Positions 21,601-30,112 are shown, counted from the first letter of the stretch. The stretch: 35,583 bases of DNA from DTU018 sp029550685 (GCA_035412805.1 DAONVO010000014.1:1-35583), one strand, 5' to 3'. Numbers and translations: made by a program. The notes: generated by a model not told the origin, from the sequence alone.

Positions 21601-22626
21601 TTGAAAAGACATGTTAAGATTTTGGCAATGATTCTTATATTGGTATTTACTATGACTGCTATAGTAGGATGTGGTTCCGACGGCAATACCACTGGTGGTG
21701 ACACCCAGAATAAGACCTTCAAGATCAAAGTAGCTAACTGGTATGCTCCCGAACATCCTCAGAACCTCGCTCTAGCTAAATTTAAGGAAATCGTTGAAGA
21801 AAAGAGCGAAGGTAATATTATTGTGGAAATTTATGATAATTCCAAACTAGGTTCCGAAGACGTATTTATTGATAGCGTAAAAAACGGCACAGTCGAGATG
21901 GGTGTACCAGGTACCATGCTTTCCAAAGATATGCCCCTATTGTCAGTTGCCGAGATACCTTTCTTATTCAGAGATTATGACCATGCTTACGCGGTTTTGA
22001 GTGGTCCCATTGGGGATAAAATGCTCGAGGGTATGGTAGAAAAGATAGGTGTCCGTAATCTGGCTTGGACAGTAAACGGTTTACGCCAGATGACCTCCAA
22101 CAAAGAATTAAAGAGTATGGAAGACTTCAAAGGTCTGCGTATGCGCGTCCCGAATGTTCCTTACTATGTCCAGATGACTGAAGCTTTAGGTATGGTTCCC
22201 ACTACCATGGCCTTCAGCGAAGTGTTTACCGCCTTGGAACAAAAGGTTATCGACGGGCAGGAAAACCCCTATGCTACTATCCGCGCCAGCAGTTTCCACG
22301 AAGTTCAGAAATATGCTTTGGAAACCAACCATATGTTCAGCCCCAACGAATGGATTATCAATGAAAAATTCTATCAAAGCTTAGGCCCGGAATATCAGAA
22401 AATAGTGGAAGAGGCTGCTGAAGAAGCCGCCGCTTACAACTGGGAATTAGCGAAGCAAAAGGAAGCCGAGGATAAAGAATGGCTGAAACAAAATGGCATG
22501 ATTATTATTGAGCCGGACGAAGCTTTCAGACAACAAATGATTGACTCTCAGAAGGAAGTAAGAGAGTGGTTCTATAAAAACTATCCCGGCAGTGAAGAAC
22601 TGGTCAAAGAAATCGAAGCCATGTAA
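21601..22626 (+). CDS. dctP: TRAP transporter solute-binding protein DctP
   Basis: The protein has 341 residues. The lipoprotein signal ends in TAIVGC, so it is tethered to the outer membrane face. The mature part follows the DctP fold: ANWYAPEHPQNLALAKFKEIVEE, DVFIDSVKNGTVEMG, RMRVPNVPYYVQMTEALGMVP, EQKVIDGQENP. The conserved arginine that grips the substrate carboxylate lies in the RMRVP segment, so a carboxylic acid is bound. The TTG start has AGGAGG 9 bp upstream. A 12-bp hairpin separates it from dctQ. Confidence 0.95.
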   Translation: MKRHVKILAMILILVFTMTAIVGCGSDGNTTGGDTQNKTFKIKVANWYAPEHPQNLALAKFKEIVEEKSEGNIIVEIYDNSKLGSEDVFIDSVKNGTVEMGVPGTMLSKDMPLLSVAEIPFLFRDYDHAYAVLSGPIGDKMLEGMVEKIGVRNLAWTVNGLRQMTSNKELKSMEDFKGLRMRVPNVPYYVQMTEALGMVPTTMAFSEVFTALEQKVIDGQENPYATIRASSFHEVQKYALETNHMFSPNEWIINEKFYQSLGPEYQKIVEEAAEEAAAYNWELAKQKEAEDKEWLKQNGMIIIEPDEAFRQQMIDSQKEVREWFYKNYPGSEELVKEIEAM

Positions 22627-22659
22627 TAAACAATAAGTGCAACAGGTATACAAGCTTAG

Positions 22660-22687
22660 CCAACTGCCTGGATTACCAGGCAGTTGG
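22660..22687 (+). repeat. Intercistronic hairpin between dctP and dctQ
   Basis: CCAACTGCCTGG (22660-22671) pairs perfectly with CCAGGCAGTTGG (22676-22687) around the loop ATTA. No T-run follows. Such hairpins after binding-protein genes usually protect the upstream mRNA or cause partial termination, giving more DctP than membrane subunits (inference). Confidence 0.75.
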
Positions 22688-22708
22688 TCTCTGACTGGAG
22701 GAGTAACT

Positions 22709-23188
22709 GTGGAAGAAAGGATGAGTGAAGGCTTAATCACCAAAGCACTTCATTACGTTTTGGCATTTTCTTTGGCTGCAATGGTACTCCTGGTGTTCCT
22801 GAATGCTGTGTTGCGGTATGCAGCCAGCAGCGGTATTACCCAGGCAGAAGAGTTGTCCCGCTATTTCTTTGTTTGGACATCCTTTCTGGGAACTATTGTA
22901 GCTTTCAAGGATAATAAGCATGTTGGAGTTGATATTGTAATTACCAAGCTAACCGGGAAGGTCTGCCTCGTTGTAGATATCATCGGATACCTTTTAATGA
23001 TGTTTGTTGTAGCAATAATGGCCTGGGGAGGGTACAATTACTTTTTAATTGCCATGACTTCAAAGGGTCCGGCTACCGGCATACCTTTTTCTTATGTAGT
23101 GCTGGCTCTGATTGTGGCTGCTGTGGCTATGGGTATCCTCTGTATTCAAAAGGCCTATCAGGAACTGATGAGCAAGGGGGGGGAATAG
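22709..23188 (+). CDS. dctQ: TRAP transporter small membrane subunit DctQ
   Basis: The protein has about 159 residues and four hydrophobic segments. The family block ITQAEELSRYFFVWTSFLGT and the DNKHVGVD loop are present. It pairs with DctM. The reading back to 22637 would cross the dctP-dctQ hairpin; the GTG at 22709 follows GGAGGAG by 5 bp and is preferred, with ATG 22721 less likely. The stop is followed at once by the dctM GTG. Confidence 0.92.
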   Translation: MEERMSEGLITKALHYVLAFSLAAMVLLVFLNAVLRYAASSGITQAEELSRYFFVWTSFLGTIVAFKDNKHVGVDIVITKLTGKVCLVVDIIGYLLMMFVVAIMAWGGYNYFLIAMTSKGPATGIPFSYVVLALIVAAVAMGILCIQKAYQELMSKGGE

Positions 23189-24475
23189 GTGGTTTTAGCC
23201 GTATTTTTTGTAAGCCTATTTGTATTCCTGCTAACCGGTATACCTATAGCCTTTGTGCTGCTATTGTGCGCCGTAGCCTTGATGCAATATATGGGGATTT
23301 TTGATGCCCAAATAATGGCCCAGCAGATGGTTAATGGAACCAACAATTTCCCGCTGATGGCAATTCCTTTCTTTATGTTGTCCGGCGAAATAATGACTGC
23401 CGGGGGATTATCCAGAAGAATAGTGGAATTTGCTAATATTTTATTGGGCAGAATAAAAGGTGGATTAGGATACGCCGGAGTTTTAGCCAGTATGCTGTTT
23501 GCAGGATTATCCGGCAGTGCCGTAGCTGATACTGCTGCTCTAGGTGGATTGATGGTGCCCATGATGGAAAAACAGGGTTATAAGGTGGAGCGGGCTACCG
23601 GACTAGTGGCCGCAGGAGGCATTATTGCTCCCTTGATTCCGCCCAGTATACCCATGATAGTATTTGGTGTCACCTGTGGGCTGTCCATAACCAAACTGTT
23701 TATGATCGGGTTGTTCCCCGGCATAATGCTGGGCTTGGCACTAATGATTGCCTGGTTTTTCGTAGTAAGACGTGATGGCTATGATGACAGAACTAAATTC
23801 ACTTTTAAGGAGTCAATGCGGGTAGTAACGACTTCAATTCCCGCATTATTGATGCCGGTTATCATCATTGGGGGTATCCGCTTTGGAGTATTTACTCCCA
23901 CTGAAGCTGGCGCATTTGCGGTCGTCTACGCTCTGTTGGTATCTATATTTGTTTACCGGGAAATGAACTTTAATTCCATGGTTCACTGCCTGGTGGAAGC
24001 CAGTAAGATGACGGCAGTGGTCATGTTCGTGGTAGCAGCCGCTACGGTGGTGGGCTGGATAATTACCGTGGCGCAGATACCAACTCTCATTGCTAATACC
24101 TTCGGAGCATTAGCCAGCCATAAACTTCTGCTGTTGATTATAATTAACCTGTTCCTGCTTGCCCTGGGTATGGTCATGGATCTGACACCTGCCATACTGA
24201 TTTTTGCACCGGTTCTGCTCCCACTGGTTACCATGGCTGGAATCGATCCTTATTTCTTTGGCCTGATAATGGTGTTCAACCTGTGCATAGGCTTAATAAC
24301 CCCGCCGGTAGGTACAATTCTATATCTGGGTTGTGGAATAGGTCATATAACCTTCACCCGTATGGTAAGGGGAATTATACCATTCCTGATTACAGAATTA
24401 ATTGTGCTTTTCATGTTTGTATTCTTCCCCGACCTGGTGATGGTTCCGCTATCATGGGTTTGGAGTGGTAGCTGA
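23189..24475 (+). CDS. dctM: TRAP transporter large permease subunit DctM
   Basis: The protein has 428 residues and about 12 membrane segments. Typical blocks are GIPIAFVLL, FPLMAIPFFMLSGEIM, GLSGSAVADTAALGGLM, PLIPPSIPMIVFG, and the final NLCIGLITPPVGTILYL. It forms the sodium-driven transport channel with DctQ. The GTG start directly follows dctQ, and its TGA shares a base with the ATG of the racemase gene. Confidence 0.96.
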   Translation: MVLAVFFVSLFVFLLTGIPIAFVLLLCAVALMQYMGIFDAQIMAQQMVNGTNNFPLMAIPFFMLSGEIMTAGGLSRRIVEFANILLGRIKGGLGYAGVLASMLFAGLSGSAVADTAALGGLMVPMMEKQGYKVERATGLVAAGGIIAPLIPPSIPMIVFGVTCGLSITKLFMIGLFPGIMLGLALMIAWFFVVRRDGYDDRTKFTFKESMRVVTTSIPALLMPVIIIGGIRFGVFTPTEAGAFAVVYALLVSIFVYREMNFNSMVHCLVEASKMTAVVMFVVAAATVVGWIITVAQIPTLIANTFGALASHKLLLLIIINLFLLALGMVMDLTPAILIFAPVLLPLVTMAGIDPYFFGLIMVFNLCIGLITPPVGTILYLGCGIGHITFTRMVRGIIPFLITELIVLFMFVFFPDLVMVPLSWVWSGS

Positions 24476-25746
24476 TGCTCATAGAGTTTCCGTATGATGA
24501 TATGCCGCAGTTGGAGATTCCGGATGGGAACCTGCTGGGGGTCTACAGCCCTCAGCATTCCCGGGCGGAAATTAGCGAGATAGACTTAATTCGCCAAAGC
24601 CTGAGCGAACCTATCGGCAGTTTGCCGATTCACGAGAGGGTCAGAGCCGGCGATCAGGTTTTGATAATTACTGATGATAACACTCGCCTTACACCTTTGC
24701 ACCTGGTTGTTCCGGCTATTATCGAAGAACTGAAAAAGGCAGGAGTACCAGATGCCAATATCCGGATAATGATCGGGCTGGGAACTCACCGCTTGATGAC
24801 GGAGGAAGAAATACAACAGAAATTTGGCAGTGTTTATGGTAAATATCAGATAATCAATCATAATTGGCGTGACCACAGTTCCATGGTAAATATGGGTTAT
24901 ACCAAGCAGGGTACCCCCATAGTGGTCAACCGTATGGTAGTTGAGTCGGACTTCGTAATCGGTGTGGGACATATAGTACCTCACCGGGTGGCCGGTTACA
25001 GCGGTGGTGCCAAGATCGTTCAACCTGGGGTATGCGGTGCCGAGACCACCGGACTAACTCACTGGGTTAGCGCCAAGTACCGGGGTGATGAGATACTGGG
25101 TGCAGCCAAAAACCCGGTGCGTGATGAAATGAATGAAGTAGCCCGGCTGGTTGGTCTGAACATGATAGTCAATGCTATTCAGGGAGCTGATGGCAGTCTG
25201 GTAGCATTGGTGGCTGGAGACCCTGAAAAAGCCCATGAAGCCGGTTGCCAAATTGCCCGGAGGGTTTATGGGGTAAAAATACCGCGCAAAGCTCCCATTA
25301 TAGTAGTGGACTCATACCCAGCGGACATTGAAATGTGGCAGGCCGCCAAGGGCGTGTATTCAGCCGGACCAGCACTGGCTGATGGAGGAACCGTAATCTT
25401 GGTAACCACCTGCCCGGAAGGGGTAGCGAGACAACATCCGGAGATAGAGGAATATGGCTATCAGCCCTATGAGAAGGTGCAAGCCTTGGTGGATAGTGGG
25501 CAAATTACCGATTTGGCAGTGGCTGCTCACATGGTTCATGTAGGGGAAGTCATCCTTGATAAAGGCCACGGCATATTAGTATCCAAATATATCGATGATG
25601 AGACTGCTGTTAAACTCGGATTTACCCCAGCACCTACACCGCAGGCAGCGCTGGAGATGGCTTTTCAGCGTCATGGTAAGGACGCTGAGGTATTGGTTTT
25701 GCAGCACGGAGGAGAAATCCTGCCAGTGGTAGCATCTGATTGTTAA
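24475..25746 (+). CDS. larA: LarA-family nickel-pincer 2-hydroxyacid racemase/epimerase
   Basis: The protein has 423 residues. The start DDNTRLTP is the family signature. Residues that matter in Lactobacillus plantarum LarA have counterparts: H105 (GTHR; 108 there), H170 (174), K180 in YSGGAK (184, the covalent NPN cofactor link) and H196 (200). LarA homologues racemise lactate, malate, phenyllactate or similar 2-hydroxyacids using a nickel pincer cofactor built by LarB, LarC and LarE, none of which is in the window. Translational overlap with dctM (TGATG) indicates that the TRAP system imports its substrate. It is probably not lactate alone; the exact acid is not shown. Confidence 0.9.
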   Translation: MLIEFPYDDMPQLEIPDGNLLGVYSPQHSRAEISEIDLIRQSLSEPIGSLPIHERVRAGDQVLIITDDNTRLTPLHLVVPAIIEELKKAGVPDANIRIMIGLGTHRLMTEEEIQQKFGSVYGKYQIINHNWRDHSSMVNMGYTKQGTPIVVNRMVVESDFVIGVGHIVPHRVAGYSGGAKIVQPGVCGAETTGLTHWVSAKYRGDEILGAAKNPVRDEMNEVARLVGLNMIVNAIQGADGSLVALVAGDPEKAHEAGCQIARRVYGVKIPRKAPIIVVDSYPADIEMWQAAKGVYSAGPALADGGTVILVTTCPEGVARQHPEIEEYGYQPYEKVQALVDSGQITDLAVAAHMVHVGEVILDKGHGILVSKYIDDETAVKLGFTPAPTPQAALEMAFQRHGKDAEVLVLQHGGEILPVVASDC

Positions 25747-25784
25747 TAGGGTATATCGAATTAGTGTAAAAAGATTAAAAAAAT

Positions 25785-25832
25785 CGAAAAGCACTAGGTA
25801 TGCTGCAGTCATCCTAGTGCTTATTATTTTGC
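25785..25832 (+). terminator. Terminator of the TRAP-larA operon
   Basis: AAGCACTAGG (25789-25798) pairs perfectly with CCTAGTGCTT (25813-25822), with a 14-nt loop, followed by ATTATTTT. It lies 42 bp after the larA stop. Confidence 0.88.
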
Positions 25833-25897
25833 AGGGATATGAATTCCTTTGCAGGTTTTGCCGGTTTTTGGTACTAAACTGGAATATATAGGATAAC

Positions 25898-25925
25898 TTG
25901 ACTACTTTAATATGACTGTTATACT
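25898..25925 (+). promoter_or_regulatory. Promoter of the Moco-riboswitch leader
   Basis: TTGACT (25898-25903) and TATACT (25920-25925) are 16 bp apart. Transcription would start near 25932 and give a leader of about 240 nt containing the riboswitch and its terminator. Confidence 0.75.
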
Positions 25926-25989
25926 GGGGATAGAAAAATTGTGAAATATTGCTCATATTTAGCCCCGTGAGTAAAATAGCTTAATAATT

Positions 25990-26082
25990 GGTTCCGAGGT
26001 CATATTTCCTAAGGCTTGGCTATGGAAATGACCCGTTAGGGTATATTGGGAAACCAGTATGCCTCCCGTCTGGAAAGGAGCC
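25990..26082 (+). promoter_or_regulatory. Molybdenum cofactor (Moco) riboswitch
   Basis: P1 pairs GGTTCC (25990-25995) with GGAGCC (26077-26082). P2 (25998-26009 with 26024-26033) contains the canonical 11-nt tetraloop receptor CCTAAG (26008-26013) and TATGG (26021-26025), closed by a short GC stem and a TTG loop. P3 is 10 bp (26040-26049 with 26054-26063) capped by a GAAA tetraloop (26050-26053) that would dock into this receptor. The core GCCTCCCGT...GGAAAGGAG matches the Moco consensus as I recall it. Presence of the P3 hairpin places it with the molybdenum (Moco) rather than the tungsten (Tuco) variant. A terminator follows 35 nt later. Confidence 0.85.
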
Positions 26083-26116
26083 TTTAGTCACACTATTAAT
26101 CAGGTTTTGGTAAAGT

Positions 26117-26152
26117 GATGCTGTTTGCTTTGATCCAGACAGCATCTTTTTT
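26117..26152 (+). terminator. Riboswitch expression-platform terminator
   Basis: GATGCTGT (26117-26124) pairs with ACAGCATC (26139-26146) around a 14-nt loop, followed by TTTTTT. It lies between the Moco aptamer and the start codon, so ligand binding can decide readthrough. An in-frame ATG at 26115-26118 falls inside it and is not a start. Confidence 0.85.
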
Positions 26153-26168
26153 ATTGGGGGAGAGAACA

Positions 26169-27332
26169 GTGAAGGTTGGAGTTATTTGTTCGGGTGAACA
26201 GAGTCAATTCCTGAATTTTAGGACCGGCGATATATTGGAGAATATACCGAAGCATCACCTGTTGGAAAGTATGGTCCAATTAATGAAAAAGTATCCCTAT
26301 CCGGGTGATCTGGATCCTTTAAGCATTGATTGGGTTACCAATGTGGCCTTAGAGGTGGAACAGATATATAAACCGAAGTTTGTTTTTTTAAGCTATGCCA
26401 GCTATTATCTTATCTCGCTGTTTAAGCATCCCGGGCTATATGACCGGCAGGCCTTGCGGCAGCATCTGTTTGCGGAAGTTGAGCGGTTTTTCATCCAAAC
26501 AGGTTTGACCCCCTTTATAATTGGAACTGGCGGCACTCTGCCTTTGGAAGGGGAAGTAGATCTGACTGAGCTGGATGGTTTTGTGACAGCCAGCCGGCTG
26601 GGACCTGTATATGCCGGCCTCTATCAGCCTTCGCAGAGGGATTTATATTACTTAAACCAATTGGAAGCGGTGCAGATGATTCTGCCCCAAGAACGCTTTG
26701 CTCAGGTCTGGATACCGCCCAATAACTTTGAAGGCAGAATCCCAGACTATTTTATGGTTGCCGCTCGTGGATTTGCATTTGGTACACCCGAATCCAGTAA
26801 GCGCCCCTTGTACCGTGTTAATGCCCGCGATAATAAGATTCCTATATACGCTCCGGATACTGTTAAAAGCATAATTGATATCGCCCCGGCTGTCAAAAAA
26901 CGCCTGCGTAAGGAACGAGTCGCCCTGGTAGTTTTGGAAGGCATTGATCATGAACATTTTGCCTTCGGAAATGAAAGTTGTTCTAATACTTACTCCTGGT
27001 ATACTTATCTGCCTGGTGAAGGACAATACCTGGCTATGACCACCGGCAGGCACATACTCGAACATCCTTACCCTCCTGGTTATCGAGACTATCAAGACCC
27101 CCAGGGCAAAACTTACCCCTTTTCTGGTTACTACCGCAGCCTGCCTATTGGAACTATCGGTTCGCTGGCTTCTAAAACCAGTATAGCGGTAGGATCACGC
27201 AGTGTTTTGACTCATGCAGCCTCAGGTGCAGACATATGTATAGAAGGATATACTCGTTCTATGAAGCAAGAGGGTACCCTGGGTGTAATTGATATCAACA
27301 AAACCCGCAAAGGCCGAACCCGCCGCCGGTAA
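26169..27332 (+). CDS. Uncharacterised protein under Moco riboswitch control
   Basis: The protein has 387 residues from GTG 26169, with GGGGGAGAG just upstream. I recognise no family. There is no signal peptide or membrane segment, so it is likely cytoplasmic. A Rossmann-like opening (KVGVICSGEQSQ), the segment KPKFVFLSYASYY followed by FIIGTGGTLPLEGEVDLTELDGF, and two conserved-looking blocks, GIDHEHFAFGNES and SRSVLTHAASGADICIEGYTRS, with His, Asp and Glu that could bind metal. The general layout recalls the alkaline-phosphatase superfamily but this is weak. The tail is very basic (RKGRTRRR). It is the only gene after the riboswitch; uppP has its own ribosome site and spacing of 127 bp. Confidence 0.75.
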   Translation: MKVGVICSGEQSQFLNFRTGDILENIPKHHLLESMVQLMKKYPYPGDLDPLSIDWVTNVALEVEQIYKPKFVFLSYASYYLISLFKHPGLYDRQALRQHLFAEVERFFIQTGLTPFIIGTGGTLPLEGEVDLTELDGFVTASRLGPVYAGLYQPSQRDLYYLNQLEAVQMILPQERFAQVWIPPNNFEGRIPDYFMVAARGFAFGTPESSKRPLYRVNARDNKIPIYAPDTVKSIIDIAPAVKKRLRKERVALVVLEGIDHEHFAFGNESCSNTYSWYTYLPGEGQYLAMTTGRHILEHPYPPGYRDYQDPQGKTYPFSGYYRSLPIGTIGSLASKTSIAVGSRSVLTHAASGADICIEGYTRSMKQEGTLGVIDINKTRKGRTRRR

Positions 27333-27381
27333 AACATAATGTGAATGGATTTTGCTTTTTCCCTGCTGGAGAATAATGTGC

Positions 27382-27387
27382 TATACT
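27382..27387 (+). promoter_or_regulatory. Candidate extended -10 before uppP
   Basis: TATACT preceded by TGTGC (extended TGn element) lies 72 bp before the uppP start. No good -35 is visible at the usual distance. Confidence 0.35.
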
Positions 27388-27459
27388 ACTGCTGTTATAA
27401 ATAGTAATAAAATAGGGCCTGGGCTCCGGTAGAAATAAGTGTGTGGAGGAATAAATTTA

Positions 27460-28284
27460 GTGTTAGTCATAGAAATCTTAAAAGCCATCATTCTAGGAAT
27501 TGTCGAAGGTATTACCGAATGGCTGCCCATCAGCAGCACCGGTCACATGATATTAGTTGAGCAGTTTATACAATTAAACGCCTCTCCATTATTCAAAGAA
27601 ATGTTTTTTGTGGTAATACAATTGGGCGCTATCATGGCCGTGGTTATCCTCTATTTTAACAAGCTGAACCCCTTTTCATCGCAAAAGTCAACTGCGGAAA
27701 AAAGAGATACCATGGCTATTTGGTATAAGGTGATTGTCGGTGTACTACCGGCAGCGGTATTGGGATTTCTATTTGATGATTGGCTGAATGAAAATTTTTA
27801 TAATTACCAGACCGTTGCTGTTATGCTAATCCTATATGGAGTACTGTTTATCATCATAGAAAATCGCAATCAGGGCCGTCCCAGCCGCATTAATGACATA
27901 AAGGAGTTAACTTATAAGACTGCTTTTTTAATCGGTATGTTTCAGGTCTTATCATTGATTCCGGGAACATCTCGTTCGGGAGCTACCATCCTGGGAGCAA
28001 TTATACTAGGCTCCTCCCGCACTCTGGCCGCAGAATATTCTTTCTTTCTATCCATCCCGGTCATGTTTGGAGCCAGTGCCTTAAAGCTGGCCAAATTTGG
28101 ATTTAGCTTCACCGGCCTGGAATTAGCTATCCTTTTGACCGGTATGATAGTGGCTTTTGTGGTATCCATCCTGGCTATAAGATTTTTGCTGGGATATATT
28201 AAGACCAATGACTTCAAGGCCTTCGGCTGGTATCGTATAGGTTTGGGGTTATTGGTTATCAGTTACTTTGCCATATGGGGATAG
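27460..28284 (+). CDS. uppP: Undecaprenyl-diphosphatase UppP (BacA)
   Basis: The protein has 274 residues and about eight membrane segments. Both signature regions are present: GIVEGITEWLPISSTGHM (active-site glutamates) near the start and LIPGTSRSGATILGAI (about 170-185). It dephosphorylates undecaprenyl diphosphate to recycle the lipid carrier for peptidoglycan. An in-frame GTG at 27439 overlaps GGAGGA; the GTG at 27460, 9 bp downstream of that site, is preferred. Confidence 0.96.
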   Translation: MLVIEILKAIILGIVEGITEWLPISSTGHMILVEQFIQLNASPLFKEMFFVVIQLGAIMAVVILYFNKLNPFSSQKSTAEKRDTMAIWYKVIVGVLPAAVLGFLFDDWLNENFYNYQTVAVMLILYGVLFIIIENRNQGRPSRINDIKELTYKTAFLIGMFQVLSLIPGTSRSGATILGAIILGSSRTLAAEYSFFLSIPVMFGASALKLAKFGFSFTGLELAILLTGMIVAFVVSILAIRFLLGYIKTNDFKAFGWYRIGLGLLVISYFAIWG

Positions 28285-28327
28285 TTTATTCAGATTTTAA
28301 GGAATCCGCTGCTCAAAGGAGGATCCC

Positions 28328-30112
28328 ATGTCTGCTGCAGAGTTGTTCTTTAAAAGGCTAAAACATTATAGAGGTGCCGCTGAGCACCGGCAGCGCAGTT
28401 TTGATTTAATCAGCAATCTGCGTTTATTAGTGGTTATAGTAGGTATTGGTGCGGTGGTAGTGGCAGGTTATATAGGAACTATCCGGCAGGCTGTTTATGC
28501 GGGCCTGCCTTTTCTGTTAGTGTTTATTATTCTGATATATAAGCACCGGCAAGTGGAAAACCGGTTAAATATCGCTCGGACCATGGTGGGGATCAATCAA
28601 AGGTATTTGGATCGTCTCAACGAAGGGTGGGTGGAGTTTGCCGACCATGGCGGGGAATTTGTACAATTGGATCATCCCTACAGCAATGATCTGGACATAT
28701 TTGGGCCTAAGTCATTGTTTCAATGGATATCTGTAGCGCAAACCTTTCTGGGACGGCAAATGTTGTACAAGCTTTTGGCTCATCCCTCTAAAGAAATTGA
28801 TGCGATTCGCACCCGGCAAAAAGCCATCCGGGAACTGTATGACCGGCTGGATTTCTGTCAGGGACTGGAATGCCGGGGGGCTGGAGCTGCCCAAGCACCT
28901 CGCGATCCGAATGACCTGATCGCTTATGCTCTCGAAACCCCTTCCCTAGGCAAGACCTTTAGATACATCCGCGTTTTGCCTCTGTTTACCGCGGTGGCCT
29001 TCATCTTGTATTTTTTACAGTGGATTACTATTCAGGTGCCGGTAATACTTTTGTTCCTGCAGAGTATTATCGTTTTGGTGACTTTTAAAAAGGCCGGAGC
29101 TCCTCTTAACCAGGTCTATTTTTTCAAAGAGAGCCTGCATTCCTACCGGAGCATGCTGGAGTTAATCGAAACCCAGTCCTTTAAGAATTCCTATTTGTCA
29201 AATCTGCAAGCAGATCTTTTCCAGGATAACCAGTCTGCTTCAGCCGCCATGAGGCGCCTGGAATCAATATCCAATGCCATAGATTTTCGCTACTCTATGT
29301 TTTACTTGTTAATTAATATCGGCCTTTTATGGGATATCCAATGTGCGGTACGTCTGGCCCACTGGAAAGATCGCTATGGCAAAAGGGTTGGAAGCTGGTT
29401 GGAAATAATCGGGACCATGGAGGCATTGTGCAGTCTGGCAGTTATAGCTCATATTCACCCGGATTGGGTTTACCCAGAAATCGAGGATCAGGGTCAGAGA
29501 ATATCTGCTCGTGGTCTGGGGCATCCCCTGCTGCATCCGGATAAATGTGTTCATAACGATATAGATATAGATGATTATTCCTGCATTGTAACTGGTTCCA
29601 ATATGTCAGGCAAAAGCACCTGGCTGCGGGCTATTGGAATCAATCTGGTATTGGCTTATGCCGGGGCTCCGGTATGTGCCCAGAAGTTTCGCTGCTCGGT
29701 TATGGATATTTATACCTCCATGGAAATAAGGGATGATCTCCTGGAAGGAGTTTCTACCTTTTATGCTGAGCTGAAAAGGATAAATATGATCCTTGAGCAC
29801 TCCCGCAGGGGAAAACCTATGATTTACTTAATAGATGAGATTTTTCGGGGGACCAATTCTCTGGACCGGATTGCCGGTGCTAAAGTAGTATTGAGACAGC
29901 TGAGTCAAAATGGAGCCATTGGTCTGATATCCACCCATGATTTTGAACTGTGCGACCTGGAAAAGGAACCTTGGGCGAAATTCAAAAACTTTCACTTCCA
30001 AGAACAGTACACTGACGGCGGGATAGAATTTGATTACATACTGCGGCCAGGCCGCTGCAGCACCTCCAATGCCCGCTATTTGATGAGAATGGTGGGAATA
30101 GACATTTCCTGA
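28328..30112 (+). CDS. Membrane-anchored MutS-like ATPase
   Basis: The protein has 594 residues. Two hydrophobic segments near the N-terminus (about 34-70) and two in the middle (about 213-255) surround a lever-like helical region. The C-terminal MutS ATPase shows GSNMSGKST (Walker A, residues 423-431), the LEGVSTFYAELKRI block, IDEIFRGTN (Walker B, D503-E504) and STHDFEL. The mismatch-recognition domain with its F-x-E motif is absent, so it is not the repair MutS. This MutS-related subfamily with membrane helices has no known role that I can name. The ATG follows AAAGGAGGAT. It is 43 bp after uppP and may be co-transcribed. Confidence 0.88.
   Translation: MSAAELFFKRLKHYRGAAEHRQRSFDLISNLRLLVVIVGIGAVVVAGYIGTIRQAVYAGLPFLLVFIILIYKHRQVENRLNIARTMVGINQRYLDRLNEGWVEFADHGGEFVQLDHPYSNDLDIFGPKSLFQWISVAQTFLGRQMLYKLLAHPSKEIDAIRTRQKAIRELYDRLDFCQGLECRGAGAAQAPRDPNDLIAYALETPSLGKTFRYIRVLPLFTAVAFILYFLQWITIQVPVILLFLQSIIVLVTFKKAGAPLNQVYFFKESLHSYRSMLELIETQSFKNSYLSNLQADLFQDNQSASAAMRRLESISNAIDFRYSMFYLLINIGLLWDIQCAVRLAHWKDRYGKRVGSWLEIIGTMEALCSLAVIAHIHPDWVYPEIEDQGQRISARGLGHPLLHPDKCVHNDIDIDDYSCIVTGSNMSGKSTWLRAIGINLVLAYAGAPVCAQKFRCSVMDIYTSMEIRDDLLEGVSTFYAELKRINMILEHSRRGKPMIYLIDEIFRGTNSLDRIAGAKVVLRQLSQNGAIGLISTHDFELCDLEKEPWAKFKNFHFQEQYTDGGIEFDYILRPGRCSTSNARYLMRMVGIDIS

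Noticed and set aside
26115..26168. N-terminal extension of the Moco-controlled protein
   Set aside because: It starts inside the terminator hairpin; the GTG at 26169 has the ribosome site.
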